From: Gonatopus flavifemur
Taxonomy: Eukaryota; Arthropoda; Insecta; Hymenoptera; Dryinidae
Assembly (NCBI GenBank): GCA_018340375.1
Contig: JAFFJZ010000001.1
Coordinates: 43,454,001-43,518,000, forward strand
DNA: 64,000 bases
Direction: 5' to 3'
A program made the translations under genes and the position numbers. The notes under the pieces are model-generated. The model did no database searches and was not told the origin of the DNA. It saw nothing but the letters and a program-made list of their open reading frames with translations. Within the stretch, counting starts at the first letter, position 1; every line of letters begins with the position of its first letter. Shown piece after piece: positions 1 to 12,114 of this stretch.

Positions 1-1787
1 GGTATGCTCCAGTGATCGGAGTACTTATTGCAGATTTGTTCAAAGTTTTATAAATCCTTTTTAATTACGGTTCGATGTTATCCAATTGAAAAAAATTTTC
101 ATTATTCAAATAATACTTCTATCCCGTTAATTATTTATCAAACGAATTTTATTCAAGTTTTTCTCCATGGCACAGCACTCTCTAACTCTTCGTATCGCTA
201 AGAGAATCCCATTTCATTAGGTTGAAGGAATGAGTGCCTTTTTTATATCAGCTACAATGAAAAAAAAGAAAAAAACCGATTAGTTCGAAACAAAAGAATT
301 TTCTGTAAACAAAGTTGGTCTAGAGCGTTGAACAATGAGGAATATTGAATTATTGTGAAAAAAGTTCTGTCATGGCATAAACGAATTCTTGGAAGATGAT
401 ATTATTCTCCTGTTGGAGGATAATCTCCTTGTTCGTTTAACGTTCTTCCGGTCGACGAAAAACATGTTCTATTCTTCCTCATACATCCGTGTGAAATTTT
501 CCTCCTTTCTTTCCATTCAAAGTCCATCAAACTTTACAAAACATCATTTCATTTGAATTATGAATATGCGAAAACATATCAAAGTGCGGAGAGATATTTT
601 TGAAAACGAAATACTTGAGAAAAGATATGCATGTTTTATTCATACTTCGTGATAAAAAGTATGGTGATTTAGGTGTATGTAAAAATGACGATGTACTTCA
701 AACCCAGATTCTATCTCATGTCGTTCGCTAGATCAGTGTATTACCATAGTGAACCACGAGCCAAAGAACCACGATACACGTTTTCACATCATGTATGAAA
801 TGTTGTTTTCCATCACGAGAATAAAAGTCTGATACTGTGAATAACTGTATTCTTTCGAGTATACTGTTTTAATTTTTCTTGATCAAATCATGCACAAGTA
901 CGTAAGGTAGATCAAAGAAGTATTTTCTCATGTGAGGTTTCACATGATTTTTTAATTTACATACGATTTTTTCTTCGAAAATAATTTGAAAGAATTTGCA
1001 TACAATTTTGATAAATTCCATATTTATTTTCTATCAAAATTGTATACGGTAAAATTATTTTTCAAAATAGAATTTTGTATAATTTTTATATATTTTATGG
1101 ATAAATTCTTTAAAACAATTTAAATCGGTAAAATATTGTTAATGTTCGTGGCAAACGGTTTGACGGGATTCAACGTTGAAAAATTATGTATAAAACTTCA
1201 CAAATTTGTAAGGGATTCAACACCAAATACCAAATCAGAACATTTTTAATTCCTGATATCTTTAACATATCGAAAAAGATGTCCTTGCTAAATGTGCCGG
1301 TTTTGTCTGCTCGTCTATCTGATCATCTGTGAAGATTTCATAATTCACGATAATTCTTTTCCGCATGCACCGACTCAAGTGTTTCTTCAATACTATATCC
1401 ATCTTAATGAAAACTAAAAAACTCTGTCATTGACCTATTAACACATTTTGAAAGGACGAGGAAAAAATAACTCAATCGATAAAGATAACTCTTGATTGGA
1501 TTCCCTATAACTCTCGTGAAAACGTACTGATCCAAATTATCTTCCATTGAAAAAATGTATCTTCATGGGAATTGGAGTTTTATCAATGTTGGTACTGACG
1601 TGGGGACGTAACTTGACAATAAGAGCGACATAAGGACTGCACTATTGTTCATTGTTCTCTCTTGTCCACGATTCTTCCTAAAAAATCATGGCGTTGAGAA
1701 TGGTTCAACGATGTATTTTTCAATTATCACATAAGGAAAATGAATAAATACATGGATAGAATGCATGCATCATGAAATTTTTACTTA
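1..1787. other. AT-rich DNA without a recognisable gene
   Basis: No coding region or transposon ends recognised. A hairpin with arms of about 15 bp lies near 998-1048 (catacaattttgata and its complement around a 20-bp loop). A short word near 1601-1618 (ggggacgta then cttgaca) recurs at 36787-36804 and may be a remnant of a dispersed repeat. Confidence 0.6.
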
Positions 1788-3074
1788 CCAGGTGTAGAAG
1801 TATGGAACCGGAATTGTTTTTTTAAAAACCACACGTTTGTTGTATGAAAATGATAAAAAATATTTTATTAGAAATAATCTCCATTGCTGTTTATACATTT
1901 TTCCCACCTTTCCGGCAGTTTATGAATGCCACGCCTAAAAAACAGTTCCTCTTTTGAAGCGAACCAGTTATCGAGCCATTCTCCTACATTTTCATATGAA
2001 TTGGAGCGTTGTTCAGCGAGAGCGTGTCCCATTGACGCGAATAGATGATAATCGGACGGAGCCAAGTCTGGAGAATAAGCCGCATGCGGCAGCATCTCCC
2101 AATTGAACGCCTTGATCGTTTCCCTGACCCGTTTTGCTGTGTACGATGGGGCATTATCGTGGAGCAAGATGACTTTGTGTTGCCTTTTTCCATATTCCCG
2201 TCGTTTTTCACGCAATACGTGATTCCAGTCGATCATTTGCTGTTGGTAGCGATCAGTGTCGACGGTTTGCTCAGGTTTTAGCAGCTCATAATAGATCACA
2301 CCCTTCTGATCCTATCAAACACAGAGCATTGTCTTCTTTCCAAAACGATTCGATCTTACAGCGGATGTCGATGATTCACCCGCATTCACCCATGATTTCC
2401 GACGCTCAGGATTCTCAAAATATATCCATTTTCCGTCACCTGTCACAATTCGATGGAGGAATGACTTTCTTTTGTATCTGTCGAACAGCATTTCACAAGT
2501 GGTTTTTCGGTTCTCTTGCTGTCTTTCATTCGGTTCATGCGAAACCCATTCTCCCACTTTTCGAATCTTTCCCATGGCTTTCAACCGAATGGAGACGGCT
2601 TTCTACGTCACATTCAGTTGATCCGCGAGTTTTTGTTGAGTTTAGGTATTATCTGCATCCAATAAGGCTTGTAATTCGTCGTCTGCGAACTTTTTCGGTG
2701 GTTTCCCACGCTCTTCGTTCCTCACCTCAAAATCACCATTTTTAAATTTTTTGAACCACTCGAAACACTGTGTTTTACCAAGGGCATGTTCCATGTAAGC
2801 TTCGACAAGCATTCGATGTGATTCTGCAGCAGTTTTCTTCAAATGATAACAAAATACCAATGCTATCCGCAGATCGTAGTTTGTAGGCAGAAAACTTTGC
2901 ATGTTGAAGGTTATCAAACAATTACGGGTGTACAGAACTTCTATTGCTTTCGATTGGAAACCTTCATCAGCTGTTAGGAGAAGATGACGGTGCTGAAGAA
3001 GTGGTCTTAGGGTCCCTAAACCGATGGCTAGTGCCATTTATAGGGGAATTCTGGTTTCATACTCCTACACCTGG
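1788..3074 (-). mobile_element. mariner transposon copy 1, full length, dead
   Basis: Full-length mariner of 1287 bp flanked by TA (1786-1787 and 3075-3076), the expected target duplication. The ends are inverted repeats of about 28 bp beginning CCAGGTGTAG, with two or three mismatches between them. The same terminal sequence occurs on the mariner at 25521-26806, so both belong to one lineage. The transposase reading frame on the minus strand carries four stop codons, so the copy cannot move on its own. Confidence 0.95.
1868..2902 (-). pseudogene. mariner transposase pseudogene (DD34D), copy 1
   Basis: Decayed cut-and-paste transposase. It runs in one frame from an ATG at 2902 (MQSFLPTNYDLRIAL) to TAA at 1868, 344 codons plus stop, the normal mariner length. 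The N-terminal helix-turn-helix region (HLKKTAAESHRM, then KTQCFEWFKKF) is followed by the catalytic domain. The three catalytic aspartates survive: VTGD(G)KW, HDNAPSY and YSPDLAPSDY, the last two separated by 34 residues, which defines DD34D. The usual Glu after the first Asp is Gly. Stops lie at 2642-2644, 2603-2605 and as a double TGA TAG at 2312-2317 where the family has Trp-Trp. No frameshift is needed. The protein resembles mariners of the mauritiana/mellifera type, but I cannot fix the subfamily. Confidence 0.93.
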
Positions 3075-3446
3075 TAGTTTTGGATTTTTCAAAATTTCTT
3101 CAAATGGGTCATCACTATTCAAACGACAGTTCTTGAGAGCTTCTGAAGAATTTTGAATAATTATAATTGGAACAAAAAAGCAAGAGAGGGTAATAATTTG
3201 ATCAAGGAATTTGGCAGTTTTACTGGGACAAACTTACTGAAGAATGTATTGAATTTCATATCAGAATGCATGAAGAATCATAATTTCGCATGAAATTTCA
3301 TACAAATTGATATTGCTCCACATAAATTTATATGAAATTTTTGGAGCAATTTCTTATAATGTATTCATTAATGTGAAAATAATACTTCACATCATTTTGT
3401 TTTGATCATGTGTATTATTTTCTATCTGCCATTTTCGATAGTTACA
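3075..3446. other. AT-rich spacer
   Basis: No gene seen. A small hairpin (attgctcca ... tggagcaat) lies near 3312-3350. Confidence 0.5.
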
Positions 3447-3564
3447 TCCCACAAAGCACAAATGTCTCGGTAATATCTTCAGAATATTCTAAGAATATTA
3501 CAATGTCTCCAGAATGTCGCAGAATATTCTAGAGATATTACTGAGACATTTGTGCTATCTGGGA
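3447..3564. mobile_element. 118-bp palindromic MITE, family tcccacatagcac, copy 1
   Basis: Foldback of 118 bp whose arms read tcccacaaagcac, aatgtctcggtaatatc and so on, mirrored at the right end (gatattactgagacattt, gtgctatctggga). A second copy of identical length lies at 36568-36685. The right flank is TA and the left is CA; copy 2 has TA on both sides, so the duplication was probably TA and one base has mutated. It has no coding capacity and is probably a Tc1/mariner-type nonautonomous element. Confidence 0.85.
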
Positions 3565-4540
3565 TAGCATAGTACGTGGTAATCAGATAGCAGAGATTGG
3601 CCGGAATGATTTTTTTCAGTAATGATTTCGAGATTTATCACCATTATCTCTGGAATCAGAATTTTCTTCTTTGACACTTTGCATTTGAATCAATATTTTC
3701 CATTTTTGTAGGTTACGATGGAAACTACGAAACATGAACATTCTAGAGATAATGGAAAATTCCTCCAAAATCATTGATGAAAAAATCATTATTGCCGGAT
3801 CTCTGTGAGATAGCACGTGAAGAGAGATACATTTTCTCTATTTGACGGTGAAAAGCCAATGATTATCATAGCAATTTTTCGTTTACGTACATGGTAAATT
3901 TCAAAAAACTTCTTCATATAAACTTGGTCAAAATGAATTGAATGGTCGAATCGTTTGATATTTTTGACCAATAACACATTTTCAATATTTCCCTTGAGCA
4001 AAACTGTGCCATAATGAACACAGAAAATGATTGGGTAAAATATTTAAACTTGGTCTGTTTGTTTTCATTTGAAAGTGGAGCATTGCTGAAAAATGAAAAT
4101 ATATTGGTTGTGTGTTTTTTTTTCCCAAGAGTTCTACTCTCTTCTGAATCTGGCTTGAGATTCTTCTCTGAAATATTTTCATGTTTGTGAGACAACAAGC
4201 GTGGCTGATGGAACGTATTATCACCGCTGGTGAAAATTTTAACACTTTCATTCTACGAGAAACTGAGTGCAATATATTTATAATGTCCACAATATATGTC
4301 CACAAGATGCACATCATTCTCCAAAAGTCCAGTTAACTATTAGGTTTTTATCCTCACAAAGAGAACAATTCAATCGTATTTGATAAACTTTCATGTGGAT
4401 ATGGTGTAACAAACATTTATTTCACATCAAAGTAGCTAATTAAGGTTTATTATCAGTTAAAGAATATCGTATGGAATTTTTAAATAGTTAATAAACCTTG
4501 TTTCAAGGTGATGATTTTTTATCAAATGAGGTTATCTTCT
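3565..4540. other. AT-rich DNA without a recognisable gene
   Basis: Several short overlapping frames are open here, but none shows a recognisable protein or splice structure. I read it as noncoding. Confidence 0.5.
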
Positions 4541-5192
4541 CCCACAACATTCCCATGCAGAAAATGCCGACTTCCAACCAACCATAACAATCGAAACAGT
4601 ACTGGTACAACACTGATTACCAGGGTTGGTTGCCAACGTTGTAACGTGGTTGAAGTAACAACCAGTACAATGTTGTTGTAACGCCGATAGTCAATGCTGA
4701 TTTGCCAACGTTGATTTAAAACTCGTTCAACGTTATCCATTATGTGTGGTTTAATACGGCGAAATTTTGAAGAAATTATTATTCATGTTCTCGAATTGAC
4801 TTCTTCACATGTTTTCGGATTATTCATTCGTTTCAAGAAACGATTCAAACTTCAGCAACATACGAACAGATGTGTTCTATTTTTTACTTTTCATATAACC
4901 ATGGACATTAGCACAAAATATATAATTATTTTCATTGGCTACGTACAAAGGCTTAAATGGATTACCATCACCGGTTGAAAATCAATTGTCAATGTTGGTA
5001 TACAATGAAAAACCAGTACTGATTCAGGGTTGATGTTAACGTTGACCCAGTATTGGTCAGCAACGCCGTACCAGTGTTGATCAGCGTTATCATTCCGGGT
5101 TTATTCCAACGTTGTTTGTCAACAGTTGGCAGTTGGCAAATAACGTTATTCCAGTACTGGGTCGTTCGTCGATTTCTGCATGGGTTGTCTCC
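4541..5192. mobile_element. foldback element with CAACGTTG-type interior
   Basis: About 650 bp with imperfect inverted ends: cccacaaca...cccatgcagaaa on the left and tttctgcatgggttgtctcc on the right. The interior is crowded with short palindromic words built on ccaacgttg, ccagtactgg and gttgccaacg in both orientations. The exact ends are uncertain by several bases and I found no clear target duplication. The middle (about 4785-4861) carries words of the hAT-like MITE described at 10669-10884, probably a nested and damaged copy. Confidence 0.6.
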
Positions 5193-5622
5193 TTCTTTCT
5201 TGTATTTCACGAAAATCATTTCATATTCAAGTATATTGAGTTTGATCTATCAAGTTTGTCTATGAAATAAGTGAACATTCTGAATAGAAAGAGAGGAATA
5301 AAAATCGAAATCCCTCTTTACTGATTGCTTGTTTGAAAAGTCAGTGAAAAACGAATCTTGTAGAGGAAATTTGTAGTGCGTGTATCATGCAACGTTAAAG
5401 TTTCAGACTTCCACATGGTTTGTTATGATACGAGCGTGTACTTAATGACGACAGATCGAGGAGTTATGCCATGAATCGGATCCAGGCATTGATTACATTG
5501 AAAGTATTCACAAAAATATCGTGATCAGAGAACCATCGTGAATGCATTAATGATTATTTTTGTATCGTTTTATTATACCAGTCAATGTTTAGGAATGTTT
5601 GTATGGAGAGAAGACTTATATG
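5193..5622. other. AT-rich spacer without a recognisable gene
   Basis: Nothing recognised in this stretch. Confidence 0.5.
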
Positions 5623-5921
5623 CACTGTAAGAAAAAACTTGGGGAAAATTCCAGTACCGTACTGGAAGCAATTAACCTGTACATTTTAACTGAAAAATTA
5701 CATTCGAATCATGAAAATTTCAGTACACGTATCAGAAAATTCTTGTATTTATACTGGAAAATTGAAGTAAAAAGCATGAATTTCCATGTAAAATACGGAA
5801 AAATTCCGTTACAACAGGAATTGTACATTTCTTGTACGTGAGCTGAAAAATTCCTCATGAACAGAAATTTCCTAGTTCCTGGGTCTGGGTACCAGAAAAT
5901 ACCAGTTTTTTTCTAACAGCG
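5623..5921. mobile_element. CACTG-ended foldback MITE, TG duplication
   Basis: 299-bp element. Left end CACTGTAAGAAAAAACTTGG; the right end is its imperfect complement (ccagtttttttctaacagcg). Flanked by TG at 5621-5622 and 5922-5923. The interior repeats gtactggaa, aattttcagtac and similar words in both orientations, the same theme as the larger element at 15527-16648. Confidence 0.8.
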
Positions 5922-6911
5922 TGATGAAGTAAAATAATATGCAATGAATTCATGAAATAATTTTGCACATCATTATAATGTAGTAATACTAGATTGGATG
6001 TTTTTTTTATGTGTCAAGATTCATACTTTCAGAATTTCTTAAGGTGAACAATCAAATCTTGATGCACTGAAATTAAATTCTGCAAAAATAAATATTTGTC
6101 CTTTTTGTTATTTCAAGTAGTTTCATTCCACTCAGCCGGTATAACTGTTGTTTCACTATCATAAATTGGATTTGAATACTTATTCATCAAGTGTTGGACT
6201 TTATTGAATGATAGCGCATGTAATTTTCAGGGATGACGCCTAACTGTTCGATATTCTCCACTCTCTGGGTTCGTGGAATACCTTGGTGTGTTGAATAGAA
6301 CACATACTACATGCTCTTTTTCCTCCATGAAACTTTTTTCCCCTCATTCTAGTAATCATACAGTATCATTTAAAACAGAAGCGACCAAGTTTTGAAAATT
6401 CTGCAGTAGCCCAACACTTCAACGATCTTTCAGAAATATATCTCCAGAATTGTAATTAAATTGCTAGAATGTGGCATGCAGTGGATCGAACAAGACTTGG
6501 AATACAGTTAGAGGATTAAAGTGTATCGTAGCGAGTTTGATAATGTGCACCAAGTGACGTCTGAAGTTTCTCGCTTCCTGCACAACTTTTCATTAATTAA
6601 CATATGTATTTGCCATTCGGACTTGAACATTTTGGAATGATTTCAACCACTCACTTTCCTTGTGAAAATAATGACCAGAAATTTCTTATAAACTGATTTC
6701 CATGACGAACTAGTTACAAAAAATTCCAAGAAAATTCCATGGAGATAGAATTTCTTTGAACTTTCTGTACAAACGTAACAGGCATTGTTCCTTATGGGAG
6801 TAATTTTGTAACGATTTGCTTTATTTCTCAGGGTTATTATTGCATCATCTGATTCGTATATTTAATATAATTTTTCAAAGGAAAAATTAACATCCTTGAA
6901 ATCTTGATATA
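5922..6911. other. AT-rich DNA without a recognisable gene
   Basis: Nothing recognised; no convincing coding or palindromic structure. Confidence 0.5.
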
Positions 6912-7839
6912 CGAGGTGTGTTCAAAAAATAACGAGAATTTTCGTTTTATCAAAAAAATGTTTATTTATTCATCAATATCTATTTTGTCCCCTTCAGAAT
7001 AATCCCCCTTGGATATAATACACTTGTGCCAACGCTCTTTTCAATCTTCGAAACACTTTTGAAACTCGATCTTTGTAATAGCGTTTAGCTCTTTCAGCGA
7101 TTCGCTTTTAATGTCATCTATGCTTGTAAAACGACGGCCTTTTAATGTTCTCTTTATTTTTAGAAATAGAAAAAAGTCACATGGAGCCATATCTGGCGAA
7201 TATGGAGGCTGAGGCATCGTTACATTTTTGTTTTTGGCCAAAAATTCACGAACAAGCAATGAAGTGTGAGCAGGTGCATTATCGTAGTGCAAAAGCCATG
7301 AATTGTTTTTCCACAAATCCGGGCGTTTTTTTCGGATTGCTTTTCGACTGATATGCCAACATCATCAGCGACTCCTCTGATTGTGATTCGGCGATCGTTC
7401 ATAACCATTTCTTTCACTTTTTTCACGTTTTCATCGGTTGTTGATGTGCTTGGGCGTCCGGGTCGTTCGTCGTCTTCAACGTTTTCGCGGCCATCTTGGA
7501 AACGCTTATACCACTCGTAAATCCTTGCTTTACTCATAGCAGACTCACCATATGCCTTTGTTAACATTTTACAAACTTCACTACACTTTATTTCATTTTT
7601 GACGCAAAATTAAATACAAATTCTTTAATCCATGTTTTTTCACAAACCAAAATCGCCGAGCTCGGAAAACACGTCTAACGTTAGCGGCTGCCATTTAAAA
7701 AGTAAGCAATGAATATTGCTGAAAATTGTATCGTACTTCAGGGGCACGTGTACTAACATAATGAAGAGGAATTTTATACAGGCGGACTCTCCAAACCCGC
7801 GGAATTAAAAAATTCTCGTTACTTTTTGAACACACCTCG
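6912..7839 (-). mobile_element. mariner transposon copy 3, internally deleted
   Basis: 928-bp element flanked by TA (6910-6911 and 7840-7841). Its ends are inverted repeats of about 30 bp beginning CGAGGTGTGTTCAAAAA with a single mismatch, so the ends are well preserved. It is about 370 bp shorter than a full mariner because the middle of the transposase gene is missing. With good ends and no enzyme it is a classic deletion derivative that another copy could have mobilised. The ends differ from those of copies 1 and 2, so it is a different mariner lineage. Confidence 0.93.
6966..7600 (-). pseudogene. mariner transposase pseudogene with internal deletion, copy 3
   Basis: N-terminal part (about 7360-7600) reads EVCKMLTKAYGESAMSKARI, then YEWYKRFQDGRENVEDDERP and ADDVGIS, the DNA-binding region of a mariner transposase. 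At about 7345-7352 the sequence jumps to AIRKKRPDLWKNNSWLLHYD of the catalytic domain, in a different frame. Roughly 120-125 residues with the first catalytic Asp are lost. The second and third Asp remain (HYDNAPAHT and PPYSPDMAPCDFF, 34 residues apart). A TGA at 7041-7043 replaces the usual Trp near the C terminus; the frame would otherwise end at 6966-6968. No clear initiation codon survives. Confidence 0.9.
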
Positions 7840-7841
7840 TA

Positions 7842-8313
7842 AATTGTTGCACATTTAATGATTTATCTCCTTTATTCTTATCATCATGATACCATTCATG
7901 GTTCATGAGAAAATCGAATAATACAGCCATCTTGATCATGCAAATACAGATATGATGGGATTGTATTGTTAGGTAGAGCGGTGAACAAATAAACATGGCT
8001 ACGCGCATTAATTCATAAGATGAGTTCAATTAACAGTCAACGTTCGCATTTAATCGTCTATTAGTCATGAATTATCGGATTATCACATTCACCAATGATT
8101 CTGATGCACGATAACATCTTATGATTTCTGAAGACATTGAAGGATTATGAATTCATCTTACACACGTGGAAGAGAGTGATATAGAAATTCCATACAGGGT
8201 AATTTGAAACGCTGAACACTATTATACACACGTATTGCTCGTTAAATTGAGAATGAGGGTTTCCTTTGGCAAATTGGACCATTTCAAAGTTTTTCGACAA
8301 AACCGAATACTTT
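7842..8313. other. AT-rich spacer without a recognisable gene
   Basis: Nothing recognised. Confidence 0.5.
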
Positions 8314-8659
8314 TACGGAGAAAAAATTTGCTATCGCAGCAAATCGAGGTATTATATGTAGGATAGCAAATTTCTTCACTAACCTAGCTAATAATTCGCT
8401 GCCACAGCTAACTGAATTTCTGAGAGAGTAGCATGATCAAATGACATAGCAAGTTTTCCACTAAACTAGCTAAATTGGTAGTATTATGTACAGAATAGCA
8501 GATACTTTTTGCTGCCGTAGCTGGAAGATCGCTGTCGTTGTTGACAGAACTGCTGTGACAGCAGAGAGATGATTATCATAGCAAAGAATTTGCTGCTCCA
8601 GCAAAAGGTACTCATTAAAATTAAGTTTCGGCGTTATATCGAATTCTTCTTTCTTCGTG
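8314..8659. mobile_element. foldback element with tagct/gcagcaaat interior
   Basis: About 346 bp. The left end (t)acggagaaaaaatttgc pairs with the right end gaattcttctttcttcgtg; both are flanked by TT. The interior repeats tagctaa, gctgccgtagct, tagcaaat and gcagcaaat in both orientations. The same theme fills 34994-35660 and fragments near 31047 and 44075. The first base of the left end is degenerate, so boundaries are moderately sure. Confidence 0.6.
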
Positions 8660-8796
8660 TTGGATTGAACTTGACTTGCGTTTTTCAATGTGGACTTGTA
8701 CAATGATTCAAAATTGTCGAATTCCTGAATAAAAATGATTTCTGGAGTTACCTAGTGTCCTTCAGAGCTCTGCAAAATTCTGGCTCACATCTGGCC

Positions 8797-9202
8797 CAGA
8801 GCCGAATGTAGTGGAGGGCAAGAAGGGGCACGTGCCCCGGGCGCCGAGGGTAAGAGGGGTACTTCGCTATGGGCTGAAAATCAGACTCTACATTCTGATG
8901 AACTAAGACCTTATTTATTACACAAATAATGGTTGGATATTCCATGACAAGATATGGTTATTTTACTTGCGATTATATTAAGCAGCAATTCATCAAGCGA
9001 GAGCTCCTTCATGTTATTTTGACAATTGATTGAAGCACCTGAGTGGCAAAATTTTCAGAATTATATATAATTTGTGTATAATTGAATGTATAACTTATAT
9101 TAAGTTATATAAAATTTTGTATAATTTGGTCAATTTTTTTGCTCTAGGGGGCACCATGATTGAGTTGCGCCCCCCTCAACAAATCCCCTAGAATCGGCCC
9201 TT
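8797..9202. mobile_element. nonautonomous hAT-type element
   Basis: 406 bp. The left end is cagagccgaatgtagtgg and the right end cctagaatcggccctt, a CAGRGCCG-type inverted terminus typical of hAT transposons. The flanks atctggcc (8789-8796) and atcaggcc (9203-9210) match at 7 of 8 bases, the hAT duplication size. Subterminal regions are G-rich on the left and C-rich on the right (ggggcacgtgccccgggcgcc; gggggcacc ... gcgcccccc). No intact transposase frame lies inside. Confidence 0.8.
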
Positions 9203-9210
9203 ATCAGGCC

Positions 9211-10200
9211 CTAAGGAGTCTTAGGGAAACCAAAAATCATTTTTAGCTGAGAGGGGTGTTGAAAATTTGTAAGTGTTCAGACTTGGGAACTTTATCATTG
9301 ATATTGATTTGATTCTTTCTCCCAGAGATGCGTATTAATCTGACTCAGCAAGAAGTGTTAGATTCAAGTATCTAAGATACAGTATCGTCGAGGTATTCAG
9401 TTTTGTTTTCGAAGGATTGAGAAATGCTCATATATCCAGAAATTTGCCGAAAGAAGAAGACATCTTAAGTTCTATTCAGAATCCGTGTGTAAAATAGTGT
9501 TCGGAAGTTTTGGATGACCCCGCGTAGTACACTGTACATGGATTTGACAGCATGCGTACAGCATATATAAATTGTACAGATTTCATAATTCACATTCATT
9601 GCATGCAATCAAATCTATATCCAGTTTACTGTCTGCAATTTTTTCTATATAACTGTTTCACATGAGTACCATTGATTGTAAATAGCATTAAATCTACAAA
9701 TCTAATAATATACAGAATACAAAAAATTGAGAGAAATAGGGTGAATTTTTGAAATTTTTCACCTATAATTCGATTGTGTAGGCGATTAATTACGCTGATG
9801 CTCATATAAAACCGTGGATTTTGATCATGACTCAATTCCACACGGATAAGTGTACTTGTATCGTTTCTTCCAGTGGAAAAGCAGAGGTAATTCTTGTTTG
9901 TATCTCTTGAAGTTCATCGTGGTAGTATCAATAACGACTTACACCTCTTTTCAGAATAACCATAGAGGCCGCGGTAAGCCATCCATATACCAGAATCAAA
10001 GAATACTGAGAATTGCATGGTAATTTCATCGAGTACGTTGCGAGAGACTCGAGTTTCTGCGAGAATTCCAAGGACTAAATATATACAAAATCCACTGATT
10101 CCAAACGTTTCTTCCAGTGGTATAAAATTAAAGGTATACTGCCTATCGTATATATGTATCTAGAGTTTCATTATATTGGAAGGTAGATTTCAAGTTTACT
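9211..10200. other. AT-rich DNA without a recognisable gene
   Basis: Nothing recognised beyond short open frames. Confidence 0.5.
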
Positions 10201-10609
10201 TACTGTGAAAAAAATCGGTGGATTTACCAAAAAGTTCCTCGGCAACTCAGGTTGCAATTAACTCGAGGCAAAAATGAGTTGAAGAGATTGCTACCGATAT
10301 ACAAAAAGCATGGTCTAGCTTCTGATTGGTGGTATCATGGCATCCGTTTATCCTTTGATGTTGATTAGTTTACCAGAAAAATTCAACCAATCACATCGTT
10401 TTAGTCAAAAGAAATAAACGTGATACGGACCACGATTTTGTAATTACATTAGCAATCTCTGCAATTCATCTCTGCCCGGAAAAGAACTCGGGAAAATTAC
10501 TGAGAGTTCGGTAATTGAATCAAAAAATATGGTAAGTATAGCAATTTTTCGGTAATTCTACCGAAAAACGCGATCAATTTACCAAGCACTTGGGAATTTT
10601 TACGCACTG
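10201..10609. mobile_element. probable CACTG-ended foldback
   Basis: The left end tactgtgaaaaaaatcgg and the right end tttttacgcactg are imperfect complements. Inside, the words tttaccaaaaag, ttaccgaaaaa and cggtaatt recur in both orientations. The left terminal base is changed and the flanks (CT left, TG right) do not match, so the boundaries are tentative. Confidence 0.45.
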
Positions 10610-10668
10610 TGATCGGGTTAATTGTTCCCCGACAAATGTCGTTGAGTTAATCGAAATTCTCTTCATAA

Positions 10669-10884
10669 ATGTTGCTGAAATTTGAATCGCTTATTGAAAC
10701 GAATCAGTGCTCTAACAACACAATATTCAGTTGTTAGAAACCAAAAATCTTGCAGTACATTCTTAAAACGATGTTTTCAGTTCCCTGGAGCTGATTTGAG
10801 GTGAAAAATAACGGTGGCTCATCAGATTCAGTGAGCTTGAATTTTCTTTTCGTTTTTCATAAACGATCCAAACTTCAAGAACAT
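10669..10884. mobile_element. hAT-like MITE, family ATGTTGCTGAAGTTTGAATC, copy 1
   Basis: 216 bp with ends atgttgctgaaatttgaatc and gatccaaacttcaagaacat as inverted repeats. Flanked by an exact 8-bp direct repeat cttcataa (10661-10668 and 10885-10892). An exact 8-bp duplication fits hAT transposition. No coding capacity. Other copies lie at 11864, 12225, 56505 and 62689. Confidence 0.88.
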
Positions 10885-10942
10885 CTTCATAATGTGTAGT
10901 AGTTCACAGGTTAGATCTTGGTATCTCACATTAGCCAGAGTG

Positions 10943-11157
10943 CACTGAGAGAACTCTTCGGTTGTAGTAACTAAAAAAAACGACATCAAGTAGGAAATTG
11001 AAGATGCCTGAACTGAAGTATTGTTTGTTACAACGAAAGAGTTTTCAGTTGAAGGGACTGTAAGTATACTAATATTTAGTCAAGGCAACTAAACTTTTAG
11101 TTGAGGTCGTATTTCACTGAAATTTTTAGTCACGAAAACTGAAAAGTTTTTTCAGTC
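10943..11157. mobile_element. CACTG-ended foldback MITE, TG duplication
   Basis: 215 bp. The left end cactgagagaactcttcgg continues as gttgtagtaactaaaaa; the right end ttagtcacgaaaactgaaaa, then gttttttcagtc mirrors it. Flanked by TG on both sides (10941-10942, 11158-11159). The theme motif is aacta(a)aattttagtc/tagtt. A related right half occurs at about 39150-39269. Confidence 0.78.
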
Positions 11158-11159
11158 TG

Positions 11160-11863
11160 ATCTGCAGAAATAATATCACACGTCAAGAATGTTTTCATAC
11201 ATCATCTTTGTCGTTGAACAATGTATTTTTTCAACATGAAAAGCTTTCCTTCGTGAAAGATAAAATTCCATTGCATGCGAACATTAATTGCAAAGGAAAT
11301 GTTCCACTTTGTTTTATGGTTTTATCGTCTGTCGTTTTACGACGAAATCAATCGAATCCTCGTAAACGAATGCTCACTTGATGGATCATCAAATTGTTGC
11401 GTTTTTGTTCATTCCTAGACTTTCGTAGACACTTTATATCGTTGACGACGACACCTATAATGCTTTACGTTGTAAAGCTCACGTTGATATGGGATCGCGT
11501 GCTCAACAGTCATTCATTCTTGATTCTTGAAATACATGTGGAAAAAATTCTTCCTGATAAACACAAGGGGAATAATGTTTCCTCTGGTAGGTGTTCAACT
11601 TTTTTTTTGGAATTTCGTGCAATTCAAACTTGGATTGAGTAAAAATAAAATGTTTTCAATGAATAAATCGATCCTATCTTTGTGAGTTTAGAAATTTTCA
11701 AAAGTATTTTCTGGAGAATTCAATATAAATGACAACAAACGACTGTAATAAATAAAGTAGTTTTCGAATATCATTTTGATTCAATTAGAACGTACGTGGA
11801 ACTGTGGTTCTTGCAACTTGAGCTGTATTCAATTATTTTCATATTTACATCCGTAACGAATTC
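11160..11863. other. AT-rich DNA without a recognisable gene
   Basis: A short frame at 11394-11642 shows no family resemblance; I treat it as noncoding. Confidence 0.5.
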
Positions 11864-12087
11864 ATGTTGTAGGAGTCTGAATCGTTTATAAAAACGTCAC
11901 GAGAATTCAAACTAACAAAATATGATAAATCATCGACATTTATCACCTTAAATTGACTTGTTGGAAGTGAAAACATCGTTTAAAGAATGTGCTGCAAGAT
12001 TTTGGATCTTTGACTGAGGTTGAATCTGAGTATTTCGTTATTCGATTATCAGTTCGTTCCAGTAAACGATCCAAACTCCAGTAACAT
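11864..12087. mobile_element. hAT-like MITE, same family, copy 2
   Basis: 224 bp; ends atgttgtaggagtctgaatc and gatccaaactccagtaacat. The flanks acgaattc and acgatcaa agree only in part, so the target duplication has decayed or a small indel lies at the right junction. The interior shares gtgctgcaagattttgga and gagtatttcgttattcgatt with copy 3. Confidence 0.8.
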
Positions 12088-12114
12088 ACGATCAATTCGA
12101 AATATCTAAATATA

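Noticed and set aside
3447..3564. Rho-independent terminator or riboswitch-like hairpin
   Set aside because: The 118-bp palindrome occurs twice with transposon-type flanks in eukaryotic DNA.
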